Numbered from the stretch's first letter, positions 10,059 to 22,688 are shown. The stretch: DNA of 64,000 bases from Gracilaria vermiculophylla (GCA_019155205.2 JAHNZQ020000049.1:880163-944162); one strand, 5' to 3'. Notes: a model not told the origin generated them from the sequence alone. Translations and numbers: made by a program.

Positions 10059-13000
10059 GCAGCCACCGTTTCAAAACTCTGGATCGACTCTTGCTTTGCT
10101 ATCCGAGCGCAGAATCAAATCCTGCTTTCGGTATGTCAAACAAATTTATCGAAGATCGATCCATTACAGTCTAGTTAACAAGTGACTTAGAAGATCCTGA
10201 GCGCATCTTGTATCATTTCTACGTTGCATGCAGAAGTATCAATAATTTGCGAACTTTAGCAAGTTCATATACGCTTTAAAGCTTCGTCTTCTACTGAACA
10301 CTGTGATGTAATTCCTATTAAGATTGTTTTTCATACGAAACTTGCGGCCTTTTCTTTTCTAAGCATGTAACATCAATCATAGAAAACATACTGGAACTCT
10401 TCTACCATAATGCATTTTCGTTAAACAAATATTAGAATTTCAGGCTGAACAAGGACATAAAATACAATAACCCATATATCTACAACGTGTTTACTTTCTG
10501 CCTGAGCAAACACCTATCTCATAGACACTGTGGTTGATTTTGAAACGGCTAAAACATTACATTAAGTAAGAGGAGGGAAGTCCAGCAAAAAACTAGAGCT
10601 ACATTTGTCATTAAGAGATCCGTTATGGCATTTAACAATAAACAATGAAGCGTCTTATTGCATTCTCAAAGAATGGGTCATAGATTACTCAGAGTTTCTA
10701 AATGCTTCAAGTTTTTACACGTGAAAAATATTGGCTGTAGTAAGGTGCTGGAATGCATATTCAATGACTTTGTCGTTCTTTAGCGAAAGCAAACGTCTCA
10801 AATACAAGTTAAAATGCATTAAAACGTTTTTCAAATAAAAACGACATACAAGCTAAACCTTTTTGTTGCTGTTTTCTATGTCAAAAATTGCTGTACGGAT
10901 AGTGCAAAATGGTGATTTTGAATTATATTGTACTTAATGCAATACATATGAAGTACGTATGCGTTACATGGATGATAGATCTATTAATTTTTATCATTTT
11001 TGGCTTTTTTGTACTTACTTATTGCAGAAGGAGAATGAGGAAAATATATACATATTTGAAATTAAACGATCCTTTAATTCTTTTCAATCGCGATTTCGCA
11101 CTCGTATAGAGGTAGGACGTTACTTTTTTTGCATCAGTAAAAGCATATATGTTCACGGAAAATATTTTACTGTACTTTACATTGACTTTCTGGTTCTTAT
11201 TATTTATGAAACGAAAAAAGTTTTCTAGGAACGGTTCTATGTAGATTTATTGGGCACTTGATGGTACCAGGTGGTACTTTCTATTTCAAAGCAAGAACAG
11301 GTGTTGCACGCGTACTACGATATAATCCTACACATCTGATATTAAACTGCGAACAGAAGATCAATGAATCCATTACCATGATACGGGGATCATACGGCTG
11401 TTGCCAAATGTTTCTATTGCTGCATGTACTAGTCGTCTCCTGAAGTCAAAAACCACCGCTTATGAAAGCAAAATGGGTCACAATGTGTGATTACTGAACT
11501 AGTGCATTCCATTTACTTTTGCTTTTCTACCGCTCTTTTCAAGACGTTAACTCAAGGCAATCGCTCCATTTTTGAGCATGCAACTTCGAGAACTAAACAT
11601 CGCTCCTTTTGCTCAAGCTTTCAAGCACATGGCTTATGTTTGAATCAATTAAAATTTTTGAAAGCATAGATAAAAGCTCGCAATATGTCCACGGATCTCT
11701 CATTAAGGCAAACAGGCACTATTTCGATACATCAATGTGCTCCTAATGGCTTAGAGTATTTCTAAGATTCAAATGAAAATCGTCAATCACAATATCAGAA
11801 ACGTAGAATGATTAATAGTTGGTGTTTCCAAGAGAGTCCCACATTTCGAACATAGTTACTGCCTCACAGATCTTCGCTTTTGGCCTAATTTATTCAGGTT
11901 GTGATGTAGATTTAGTGTGAGATGCATATGGTAAAGTAAAATAAGATGCAGTCTCACCTTTGGCATGTGAAACACATGTTGGTAGGGAAAGCCCGACGAG
12001 CCTGTACCCCTGTGCGGAATAGGTCTGGTGCCTTTTATAAATGTTCTAATGCACTATTAGTTTAATTTAGTTACCGACAACAACTACTTTAACTACTTGA
12101 ATATCTCCGCGCTCTGACGGCGTGTGCTGGAGCCGCACTCCTCGAGTAGCAAGACCTTGGACTACACTGTATCCTGTCGCAGTTTGTATTTAGCGCACAG
12201 TGAGGCGCCTGAAAATTGCGACGGCGCGCTCTCTGATACATCTCGAAACAAGGAATCTTGATGAAGATTCGAATGGCACTGAAAGTACTTCTCCTCGTTG
12301 TTAATGTTTGAATTCTTTCTTATAAGTTGTTCACGTTTCAAACACATACTTATACTGTTTCATAAAAGCTGTCCGCTACTCTTAATCTTTTCTGAGGCTT
12401 CCTCATATTGCATGTTCTATATCTAAAATTTCTAGTACAGTATATTTCAGAAGTCTCTGGAATATAACAGTTTTCAATTGCTTCAAATATGCTTTTGGAT
12501 ACATTTGCAACACGTAGAAGAAGAGAAACTCTTTCCACGGCATTGAAAAACGTAGCTCACAGTAAATTGCGCTCCACATGTTTAGTTTTCGCCTTTCGCC
12601 AGGCAAAAAGTTTTGTGAACTGATATCCTTGCGCAATGCTGCTGTTTGATTGAAAATTTTCTCTGACGCCAGCAATACGTTCGTAGTTGTGGTTATTCCA
12701 ATCATTTTTGGCACTCATACGATGTTTTCTTGTGGTCAGCTATGTTTAGATCAACCACTATTACATGCAGTTTTCTTGCCTTCCTACAAATATTGTTTAT
12801 TGAGCCAAATTCGTCTTTGCCATTTTCAAGGGCGAAATATACATCTGTAACATGCTTTCATGGAGTTTTTGTGCCCGTCAATGACCGTAATTTGTTTGGT
12901 GATCTGAGTGGAAGAGCGGCCAAGCAAAGACATAAACCCGAAATCAGTCTCGGTTTCATACGAGAAGCATACGAAGGCGGCTTCTGAGTTTGCTATGGTC

Positions 13001-13594
13001 GTTCACATTGTAGTGAACTACGTTAAAATGCTGTACATGTCATTGCGATTCGGTTTGTGCATGCCATCTGTAGCAGAGAGCACCACGCTTGGCTTATCAA
13101 CGATCTAGCCAGACACCTCGAAAACTACGTTCTGGTCTTTATCATTGAGTCCAGTGCCGAAACGTGTTATGTAAGCATCTGGAAGCTTCTTAGAAGTAAT
13201 TAAAAACTTCATAAATCCAGATTATTGAAGAGATTTTATATAATTTTTTTTAAACTTGAGATGAATGTTTTAGATATAGTGCGTTAGAGACTTTTAGAAG
13301 ATTTAAAGAAGAAGAACATAATAATTAACTGTAACTCAATGAAAATAGAATTGAAAAAACGTTGAATGAATCATAGAAGTCACGCCAAGTATCCAAGCCA
13401 AGACAATAAGCAGTACCGACACTGAGTATCTCGGATGGAGGTGTTCGGACACAGGGAACCACAAAGACGGCCTTCAAGCCACGCTGTCGTCAAATACTTT
13501 ATCAAAGACAGTTTTTAAGCTATTCTGCCAGCGAAAATTGAATCGAACAGGGTACTGTCATTTTAACCTAGATTAGTGATCGCAACGCACCATA
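10059..13594. other. AT-rich intergenic DNA, no gene seen
   Basis: About 3.5 kb with only short open frames in all six frames, many Met/Phe/Ile/Tyr-rich as expected from AT-rich DNA. No repeat shared with other parts of the window was noticed. Confidence 0.5.
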
Positions 13595-13596
13595 TA

Positions 13597-14880
13597 CAGT
13601 GCGTTTCAAAAGTATACGACAGTGCAAAAGCGGGCTAAAATATGGGTTTTTGTCTACTGTAGCCACCCCCCTTCGTCAAAACCCTCAAAAACGCGTTTCT
13701 AAAGTATAGGACATTTCGAACTCGCGTGTGATTATTTCCACAAAATGTTCTTTTCTTTCTTCAAAGAGACATAAGATCTTCGAAACTAAAACCTTATAAC
13801 ACATTATTTCAAACAGTACCTTAGATCTTGGCCGTTGTTCTCATTTTTATACCATTTTCAAAAATATTTACAGTCATATAAACAAATAGTTTTATTGATA
13901 GCTTAATAATGCTCAGCTGCAACAATAAGCATAACGTTTTGCAAGACTATTATCCTGGAAATGTATTTTGCACTAGAAACCCATGATAAGAACGATAAGT
14001 TTACAAAAAATGAATAAAATTGTAATGTAAAACGCTTCATAATTCTTTCACGTCATAAAACTGAACGAAATTTTCTTTTGGAAGCTGCAAATATACAAAA
14101 CATGATGCCACAATGTGCAATGAGCACTGAAAAAAACAGCAGCGAAAAAAGTGTATTTTAAATTGAGTAAAACTTTGTTTAATATGAACAACAGTGTTTT
14201 ACATATTGCTAAGATAAGCAAAAAAGACTTAACAAAAATTAAATATAGAAAAGTTCTATTATAGCTTATGGTATGCTATGCATTGGACTCTCGGTGAAGA
14301 GAACTACATATAAAGCCTTTTCAGTAAGTATTGTAGACTCAAAAAGATATACAAATGCTGTTACACAACGTTTTATAAAATTTTACATATCTTACCAGAA
14401 ATGTAAACTGGTTTTTGACCAAGATAGCGCCGACATTTTGTAGTCTTTAGCAATGGAAAACGTTTTTTTTTCTTGCTATAAAGTAATTCTAGGCAGTTAC
14501 TTACGCGTTACGTTCATTTCACCCTCTTTGAAAATGAATAAGATGAGCTCGTTAGAATGCTTTATGGTCAGTTTAGGCCATTCTGAATACGTTTTGATTA
14601 AAGCAAAAGTATTGGAAATAGCGCGAAAACTATGGCTACTTGAAGTATGGGATGTTCGGGAAATGCGATGCAAAAGCGTTGAATAAATATTATTTAGTAC
14701 ACAAAAGCGAAAGTAAACTACTGAAGAAGGCAAAATGAAGTTTGAAAGTGAAATGTCCTATGATTTTGAAACGGTGCTTTAACTTCAAGTTTTTTGAAAA
14801 CTGATTTTGATCGCACTATACTACTAAAAACGATGATTTGCATCAAAATGCCGGATGTCCAATACTTTTGAAACAGACTT
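13597..14880. mobile_element. Mariner-family element, non-autonomous, copy 1 (1.28 kb)
   Basis: The left end, CAGTGCGTTTCAAAAGTAT, and the reverse complement of the right end, AAGTCTGTTTCAAAAGTAT, form an inverted repeat. TA lies outside each end (13595-13596 and 14881-14882), the target duplication typical of Tc1/mariner. The whole length aligns with 20633-21928. The inside is AT-rich and shows no DDE motif; the 77-codon frame at 14453-14686 has no recognisable domain. Confidence 0.8.
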
Positions 14881-14882
14881 TA

Positions 14883-15455
14883 CTAGTAAAGATATAGAGT
14901 CAGCTGCCTTACTACTGGGATAAGCCAGACTTCTCTTCATAAGGCATCTTACGCTTCGCAGAGTTACGTGTTTTGTTTAGTTTAAGCGAAATATTGGTCA
15001 AACTCGATTATATGATGGGTTTAATCTTCATGAGTCATGACCAATCGTACGCCTGAGTCAATAACGACGAAACGTCACTTGCTTCGAAATGGTGACAATT
15101 TTTAAAACGCCGAGAAACATCATGTAAGTTTAAAGTCCCTGTAGCCGAATCCTTACGGCGTAAACATTGTACGAAGAGAAGCGCAAAAGATTAAATAGTC
15201 AGTTTTTCTTCAGATTATGTTTGTTAAAGAAACAGTCACCGTGCACAATAGATGAGGTTGTCTGCGGAAAAATACTCTTTTCATACATATACTAGACCTT
15301 ATGCATTAAAAGCTACACAGCGCCATGATGTCGTCGAGTTATTAAAACCACGATATTTTTACTGTAATGTCTAAACCGTGCTTAAAATTTCAATCAACGT
15401 AGAGAAAAACTCAAAAATATGGTTTCTTTCAAAGCTTTGGAGACTTCGCTCCTTT
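14883..15455. other. Intergenic DNA, no gene seen
   Basis: AT-rich filler between the mariner copy and the chromovirus LTR. No coding or RNA feature was recognised. Confidence 0.4.
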
Positions 15456-16008
15456 TGTAGTAGCATCAGAGCTCTTTGCGAGGTTGTAGCGCACAACGTC
15501 CGTTAGGAGTTTTTGTTGACTCTAAATGCGCGAGTTCCTAAACGTGGTCTCCGGTAATCGCTGTCACGAGTCCGGGGAACTCTGAAAAGGGATCCGCAAA
15601 CACCAAGCGGAGAGGGAGGTTCACTGGGCGGACAATGCTCCTACAGGCGCTGCTACGAGGCGACCTGGGGATCAGCGGCTTAGAAACCTGAGGATGTTCG
15701 ACGGGAGTCTCCAACTGGAAAAATAGATGTAGACTCAAGGGTGCTTGGTTTACTTTCCCGTAGGTGGAGCTCGACCGGCAGATTACGTATCACGCCGGGA
15801 GCCTGCCTCAGCAGGTCTTACTGATGTAGTAATTACCTGCACAAACTAACGATAATAAATCTAAATTCTACCGTTCTTTAGGGGTACTTTAGCGCATTTG
15901 GACCGAATTATGCACCACGTGGCTCAGTTAATAAAATACGAGCCCTCCTTAAGAATATCCCGTCATAAAGCCACACCAACATATCACCTTAGGATCTACT
16001 GTACTACG
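15456..16008 (-). repeat. Chromovirus LTR (3' LTR of the truncated element)
   Basis: This 553-bp LTR begins TGTAGTAGCATCAG and ends CTGTACTACG; in better copies the ends are TGTAGTA and TACTACA, a 7-bp inverted repeat. The associated pol genes run on the minus strand, so this is the 3' LTR of that element. On the minus strand it is preceded by the purine tract CAAGAAAGGGGATA (16009-16022), the likely polypurine tract. Confidence 0.85.
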
Positions 16009-16022
16009 TATCCCCTTTCTTG
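16009..16022 (-). other. Polypurine tract next to the 3' LTR
   Basis: The minus strand reads CAAGAAAGGGGATA directly before the LTR. The corresponding site in the outer nested element (25977-25990) reads GAGGAAAGGGGGTA. This is the expected position of the plus-strand DNA primer of an LTR retrotransposon whose coding strand is the minus strand. Confidence 0.6.
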
Positions 16023-16404
16023 AATTTCACCACGTCCTAGAGGTGCACTTTTCCATAGCTCAGTCTGTATGAGGCTCCTATCGGTGCAGTTTTCAGAGTG
16101 GCCTTCCGCAATGTAACAAGTCCTCTCCTTCAGACGTTCTTCCGTCCTTCTCTCTTTCAGCGTGGCGTACCGACCGCAGGTTTGTGCATCTTTGTTTGGA
16201 CGGTTCTGGGCCCCCTGTTTTTCTCGACTTATTTTCATCACTCCTTCCTGGCGCAAATTCTTTGCGCTGGAGCGCCTGGCATCCCTATTCCCTCGATGAT
16301 CCCTTTTTGGAAACTCCCGCGCTGTCGCGTCCGCTCTTCCACCCTCTTTGGAAACACCACACTCATATTTTCTGCTTCTGCCCTGCCGTCGTCCTCTTTC
16401 TGCA

Positions 16405-18540
16405 ATGAACTCGCTCCTTGCCATGGTGCTCTTTACCTCGCTTTCATCCTGTCTTTCGTCCTCTCCGTGCATTCTACAATGGCGTCTCGACGCGGCTCTC
16501 TACCCTGTCGGGCATCTAACCACGGGCGGCACCCCGAATGGCGTCCGATCAATCTCCTCAGGTCCTACGACACATTTGGTCGCGACCCTTCCAGCTACAT
16601 ACACCTTCGGAATGACTTCTCCAGCCCAGGCGCCTACGTCTCCGTCCGATCCTGAGGTGTATCGCACTTCTACCGTTGCGCCATTCTCTCCAGGGGAACA
16701 CTTGGACCATCCTGCCACGCGGGTCTCTGTGCATTTCCATGACAGGCGCGTCAGCCTCCCATGCCCCGTGGAGGACGACATTCACCATTTCGGACAGTAT
16801 CTTCTGCAGATGAGATTCTACTCCATACCGTAGGTTGCTTGGAATGACCAGAAGCAGAACCACGTAAACGCTTTCCGTGCTCACCGGCTCCACACTCCGG
16901 TGCACAGCGACAACGCTCCTGCCACAGTGGGGCACTTCGACACTCCTTACCTCCGGTCTGCCGAAGACCGTGAGATCCAAACTCGGTTCCAACTGCTCCT
17001 CTACATGTAATGTGCATACCAGCGAGTGGGGCGGTCTGGAAGCATCGCCGATGGATGATCTGCTCTTGCGGTGTTGTTCTCCGATCCTTTTCACGATGGC
17101 ATCTATTGGCTCAACAGAAACCGATGGGGGATGCACCTTGCCGATGAGAGCCCAGTGCAAAACGTCTTTGGATACTTTTACGGTTGGCACAACACGGAGT
17201 TTCACGACATGCCTTCCGTACAACGTCCGAAGTATTACCACAAGGTGAAAGACTCCTGGAGGGACCTTTGAGTATCCCAGCACCTCTATGTTGCAACTCC
17301 CATCACCTTCACGTACCACAATTCGGAGGTTCTGGATCCCCACGACTTCTTAGAGCGTTTCGTCATGTTGATCGCCTCAACAGAGCTCGCGGTCAGCACC
17401 CTGGTGCCGTATCTCGGAGCAGCGAACGAAGGCGTCACTTCCTATGCTCGGTGCCGCGACGGTCTCCTCCGCTTAGATTCTTCGTATCAGCCGACTGCCG
17501 GACGTTTTCTTTTCTTGTCGGCGTCAATTATCCGGATCCTTTGCTCCTTCTTAATTCAGAACCTGGTCAAGCGCAGCTCGTGAAGCGTATCTGAGGCGTA
17601 ACCGATGCTGAATCACAACCTGTCGGTGGCGTGGAACGATACGCCGGGCTTCTTTTTCGTATTTCTATGGCGAAGACAAGTTCCCCCCAATGGTGAAGAG
17701 CCCCAGTAGAGACAATGACAGGCGAGCCTACCCGGCCTTCTCCCTTCTCACGCCTTCTCGGGTTTCCCAGGTGCCACGGCTCCGTGTCCCCGACTACAAC
17801 CCCATGGAGGAGGGTCTGGCAACTTACACGCCTTTTCCGTTGCCAGCTGCGTTGCAGAACGCGTTTAGGTCTTCTGAGGCCAGGGCGCAGCCTCCGGCCT
17901 CGGTGCTGGGTCCTTCCGCAGTGGTTGTTGCCGTGTCTTCTAAATAAAAGGAAAAGATTACTCCTGTCTCGGCTGCGTCGGTTTCGGTTGTGAAAACCCT
18001 CGACTGCGGAGTGTCCCGGTGCCGGTTGTTCAGCCTCGCCTGAGAAGCGCTCCGGTTCCTGTACCGCCGTCACCTCCGATGTCCCCTACTCTATTCTTTG
18101 CCCTGCAGACCTCAGCAGCGGTTCCTGCAGAATCCCCTCGGAAGCCCTCTGTCCCAGCAGATCCGCCGTCTGCGACTCCTTCCGTGGCGGTGGTTGTTCC
18201 GTCGATCGAGGTTGCCATTTCTGGCGCACCCTCGGGCGGGTTGTCCTCTGGGGCCCTGGGAACTGCCTTCAAGGAGTTTGTGCAGGCGTGTCTGGCGACG
18301 GGGCGCCCTGCTCCTGCTTCTCTTGTACATGCTCTGCGCGAGGCTCGCACCTGGGTCCTAGAACTTCATAGGGCACGGGCGGTACGCGCCTCGATGGTGG
18401 CCGTCAATAACAACCTGGCGGAGTTCTCCGAGAAACAGGCGCTCACGGCGAAAGCTTACCTGGAAGCGGAATATGCGCCGCGACTCAGCAACCTATCGGT
18501 TGCAAAAACCCCGGTGATGGGAGTTAGACCCCGCTAGCGA
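16405..18540 (+). pseudogene. Extra reading frame antisense to gag-pol, longest copy, decayed
   Basis: This lies between the 3' LTR and the end of pol, on the opposite strand to pol. The likely start is the ATG at 16405 (MNSLLAMVL), matched by MNLLPTMVL at 27903 in the inner element. In one frame it runs to about 17583 with four stops (16833, a TAA near 17009, a TGA near 17056, 17271). It contains a domain-like stretch rich in Trp, Tyr, His, Asn and Asp (for example LFSDPFHDGIYWLNRNRWG). A Pro/Val/Ala-rich linker follows (17760-18240). The last part is a helical segment (18240-18540, for example ALGTAFKEFVQACLATGRP) that is conserved in the other two copies with conservative substitutions. 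The fold and function are not recognised. The middle 1.2 kb (about 16560-17765) is absent from the two other copies. Confidence 0.6.
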
Positions 18541-18750
18541 TGAAATAAGAGATCATTGAGCGAGAGCAGAAGCTCCGTGAACGGTAGTTGCAGTATCACT
18601 GACCCGTGCCCGCGCGCTAAACGACACGAAGTGACAGCTCGGGAGCTTGCGAAAAGCGGGCAACGGCGTCCTGGAGGCGAGAAAGAGAACTCCAGGTGGC
18701 GAATAGATAGCGAAGACGAAAAACTTTCTCTGGTTGGGGGCCGCCTCCCT

Positions 18751-20011
18751 ATTTCCTAAACGAAAACGCCTATGCGAAGATGCGTTTTGGCTCCCGACTG
18801 GCGTAGTATCTCCTTATGAAGTTCTCTGGGATGTGTCCCGAGGATTCTTTCGTGGTATCCTTTGCAGTGCACCCGTACCATTGTACGCGGTTCAGTATCT
18901 CTGGAGTGGTTTGTCTGTGAGAACCTATATGGTCTACGGCATACAGGATATCATCTTGAGTGGTCATGATGGCGTCGGGAGCTTCCATCTATGGTTCACT
19001 GAGAGGTGTGATGAATTTTTGGGCACCCATGGGTGCCGTCGCTTCTAAGATGGTCGACGGAGTACTTCCCGCGTGTGTCGCCTGAGGTGTGTTGGCGGGC
19101 AATTTTAAAGGGCGCGGCGTCGGGACTTTCGTCACCCTATTGCGGGAGAGGATGTCTCGAAGCCCATTTACCTCAACGGCGACACTGTGCCTATACGTCT
19201 CCAGGACTTTAAAAAGCCCTGAGGTGTTTGGCGCTAACTTGCGCACGACGCCCAGCGGCTCATCGGATTTATCCCCAGGTTTGCTAAGGAAAACTTCGTC
19301 GCCTTCTTTCGGGTGAGAGCCTTCTTTCACCTTCCTGTCGAGATTCTCTTTATATCTCCTCTGCGAGGCGTTGAGTCTCCTCTTTGTGAGAGAGAGTGGG
19401 TCCTCATACCGCCATAGGATGGAGCGTTTTGCATGGGCTGTTTTCGTTACCTGTGGACCATCCGCCGGTTGCGTCGTGGCATGTGCCAAAATGATGGCAT
19501 TGGGCGGGATGCGCGAGAGCACTAGATTAAAAAGAGCGATCCCAATAAATCAGTGCACCTGCAGGTTGTTTGCATACGTAAACGGGCCCACGTATGCGTC
19601 CTGATCCTCGTGGTGGTCCGCGACGTTGTGCTTCAACCTGGGAGCGATGGTTTTGTTAAATATCTCCGCCTGTCCGTTAATCTGGGGTTGATAAGCAGCC
19701 GTACTCAACTGCTCCATCCCCAGCATTCCAGAAATGGCGCTGAATAGCTTCGCCGCGAACTGGGGTCCGTTTTTCGTAAGGAGATACAACGGTATCCCAT
19801 ATGGGTAAATCCGGTGCTCCAGAAACGTGCATGCAATTACTGCTGCAGTGGTGCTCCGAAATGGAATAGTGCCCGTGATCTTCAAGAACCTTTCCGTGAT
19901 CACGAGAATAAATTGGTACCCTCGCTCCGTCTTTGGGAGAGGGCCCAAGATGTTCATGGTCACGATATTTAAAGGTCTTGAATGCGGGAACAGAGTGGGC
20001 GGCGTCCGATG
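18751..20011 (-). pseudogene. Chromovirus integrase and chromodomain, truncated element
   Basis: Reading on the minus strand: integrase core (19963-19550), then the integrase C-terminal domain (19522-18989, with DRKVKEGSHPKEGDEVFL), then a chromodomain (18988-18770, with DILYAVDHI and RVQWYGCT). The second catalytic position reads TKNG instead of TDNG, so this integrase would be inactive. Everything upstream (gag, protease, reverse transcriptase, RNase H) is missing: homology with the inner element stops near 20011, about 35 bases before a large palindrome. A chromodomain at the end of integrase places the family among the chromoviruses of Ty3/gypsy. Confidence 0.85.
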
Positions 20012-20046
20012 TCAACAGGTATTACCCCTTGTGTCTATCGGACCAC

Positions 20047-20095
20047 TGCGCTGACCTCATATGAGGTCAAAGTGACCTCATATGAGGTCAGCGCA
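20047..20095. repeat. 49-bp perfect palindrome with 23-bp arms
   Basis: The arms at 20047-20069 and 20073-20095 are exact reverse complements, separated by AAG. Each arm itself holds the 16-bp palindrome GACCTCATATGAGGTC, so the site is a palindrome made of two palindromes. It lies 35 bases after the truncation point of the chromovirus. Confidence 0.9.
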
Positions 20096-20388
20096 CCATC
20101 ACGCAAAATAAAAAAAATTGAAATCTGATCCGTAGGCCTTTACATTTCGAATTTTAAACTTGAAAAACGGCCTACGGTGCTAATCAAGTTCTGCAGGATC
20201 GGTCTTCATGGCACCAATTTCCGAATGTTGTTGACAACCACGGCTGATTCAACAGCTATAAATGTTGTTTGAGTGTTGTGGACATGGTTCGGCGCTGCCG
20301 GTCGAGAAGACACGATAAAGATATCATATAGAAAAGAAATTTTAAATATTTCGAATGTTTTGGTATAGTTCTAAAGTAAGTAAAATTG

Positions 20389-20423
20389 GCCTCATATGAG
20401 GTCATTTGATCTCATATGAGGTC
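20389..20423. repeat. Second paired palindrome, diverged copy
   Basis: Two copies of the CTCATATGAGGTC dyad (20389-20405 and 20408-20423) are separated by a few bases, the same arrangement as at 20047-20095. About 290 bases of non-coding AT-rich DNA lie between the two pairs. Together they could be the ends of a short non-autonomous element or paired binding sites. Confidence 0.7.
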
Positions 20424-20632
20424 TGTAGTCCAACAGAAACTAGAATACGGATATCACTACGCAAAGGCGATGGAATATACCAAAGACAGTATTAATCGTA
20501 TGCATTCGCAAGCATGCAAGCCACCGTGTGGACTACCTACTCTTTGATGACAGCAAACCAGTACCATGACCACGGATCATCATACTTGGTAGAGCAGGCG
20601 TCAATGAGCAGCAGAGAAATTTTGGAAAATTA

Positions 20633-21928
20633 CAGTGCGTTTCAAAAGTAAAGGAGAGTGCAAAAGCCCGCCGAAATATGGATTTTTGCCTACTGAAGCC
20701 ACCCCCCTTCGTCAAAAACCTTGAAAAACGCGTTTTAAATGAATTGGACATCTCGAACTCGCGCGTGATTATTTCCACAACACGTTTTTTTCTTTCCTCA
20801 GAAAGACATGAGATCATGTAAATTAAAAGATTATAAGACAGTACTTCAAACAGCACTCTAGAACCATACCTTTTGTCCTCATTTTCATACCATTTTCTTA
20901 AATATTTATTGTAATGTAAACATAAAGTTTTATTGAAATCGTAATAATGCTATGCTACAACGATAAGCATATCATTTTGCAAGAACGTTATCCTGGCAAT
21001 TTATGTTATTCTGAGAACCCCATAAAAAGAACGATACTTTTGCGAAAAATGAATAAAAAGGTAATGAAAAACGCTTAAAAATTCTTTCGGTTTTTAGAAT
21101 TGAACTAAATTTCCTTTTGGAAGCTACAAATGAACATAACATGGTTCGACAGTGCACGATGACCTTTGAAAAAAAAGACGGCTTCGAAAAGAATTTATTA
21201 TAAGTTGAGTAACACTTTGATAAAGATGAACAACGTTGTTTTACGTATTGCTATCATAAACCAAAAAGATCAAACAAAATTTGAACATAGAAACGTTTTA
21301 TTAGAGCTTATATTATGCTATATAATAGACTGCCGATAAACATAACTGCATATAAAGCCTTTTCAGTAAGCATTATAGACTCAAGAAGGCTTACAAATGC
21401 TTTCACACAACTTTCTATAAAATTTTACATATCTCATCATAAATGTAAATTGTTTTTTCAGTGAGATAGCGCTGCCGTGTAGTAGTCTATAGTAATGAAA
21501 AGACTTCTTCGCTTTCTGTTAAGTAATGCCACGCAGTTGCGTATGCGTTAAATTCACATAAACCCCTTTGAAAATGAATAAGGTGTACTCTTTCTAATGA
21601 TTTATGGCCATTTTATGCCGGTCTGAACAGTTTTTGGTTAGAGTAAACGTATTGGAAACAGTGCAAAAACTATGAACATTCATACTTTAGGACGTTTGAG
21701 AAACGCGATGCAAAAGCATTGATTTAGTATTATGTTGTACACAAAAGCGAAAATCAACTACTGAAGAAGGCAAAACGAAGTTTAAAAGTGAAATGTTTTA
21801 TGATTTTGAAACGGTTTTTTAACTTGAAGTTTTTTTAGAACTGATTTTGGTAGCACTTCCGTTCTACTGCTTTAAAAACGATGATTTGCATCAAAATGCC
21901 AGGTGTCCTATACTTTTGAAACAAACCT
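20633..21928. mobile_element. Mariner-family element, non-autonomous, copy 2 (1.30 kb)
   Basis: This copy aligns end to end with 13597-14880. The left end is CAGTGCGTTTCAAAAGTAA and the right end, reverse complemented, is AGGTTTGTTTCAAAAGTAT, with TA on each side. No transposase frame was recognised. The shared termini with the Tc1 element at 24533 suggest both depend on that family's transposase. Confidence 0.8.
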
Positions 21929-21930
21929 TA

Positions 21931-22688
21931 TCTCAAACATACCTCGACAAGAGCCCACCAATCCGAAATCAGGGCAAACCGCATCCAGAAGCAACGCTGC
22001 AAAATGCGCCCCATTTCCGTGTTCTGGTATAAAACTTATAACGTAGTTCAAGTCCTTTGACCTCGATCTTCGAGGCTGACCTTCTCTATCAATTGTGACC
22101 GCGAAAGCCGGGAAAAACAATAAAATATCGTCATGGATATTGGAAGAGTTCAAAACAGTTTTTCTTGGCGTGTTTCACGGCAGTCAACGACTTCAAAGTT
22201 TTTGAGATGGTCACATGTCGACATTTCTCTCTGCGAAGGCGGTATGTCCTGACAACAAACATCACCCCTTGTTGTGGACCGAGATCGAATGGAACCCAGG
22301 GGCATGCCTAAGCATCGACGCCCTGTGCGGAGTTCCTAGTGCTAACCCCCAAACGGCTTCGTATGTTGGCACTGCTGGTAATGGTGTCTGCCTGCGAAAG
22401 AGAGCGTTAATCGCTCGGCACACATATGCCGAGGTTTCCCGTGTCATGTGTGTCTGTGTTCGAGATTCCCACTCGAATGGATTGGTTTTTTTCAATGCCT
22501 ATATAAGGCGTGCCCTTCTCGAGTGACATACGGTGACAACACAAAATAATAACCGAGCGGATTCCACTGAAGCCAACAGCGGGGCAGTTCGGGCAGCCAT
22601 TAAAAATGACTGTGTCAGGCAAACCAGCAGCCAATGAAGTCGGAGAGTATGGATGCGAGTTCTACTGCACTCGTGGTGACGGTGGTGT
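21931..22688. other. No gene seen; possible regulatory sequence of a gypsy remnant
   Basis: No coding motif was recognised. A TATA-like CCTATATAAGGCG lies at about 22499-22511. The stretch lies downstream of the minus-strand protease of the second gypsy family, where reverse transcriptase should follow, so that element is truncated here. Confidence 0.35.

Noticed and set aside
10959..11228. YMDD-like motif (RYMDD) in an AT-rich frame, resembling reverse transcriptase
   Set aside because: No other reverse transcriptase motif nearby; most likely chance in AT-rich DNA.
16558..17343. 262-codon uninterrupted minus-strand frame in the truncated chromovirus
   Set aside because: It shares triplet phase with the plus-strand frame, whose codon use and composition look like a folded protein. 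Kept as an open question in the findings rather than called as a gene.
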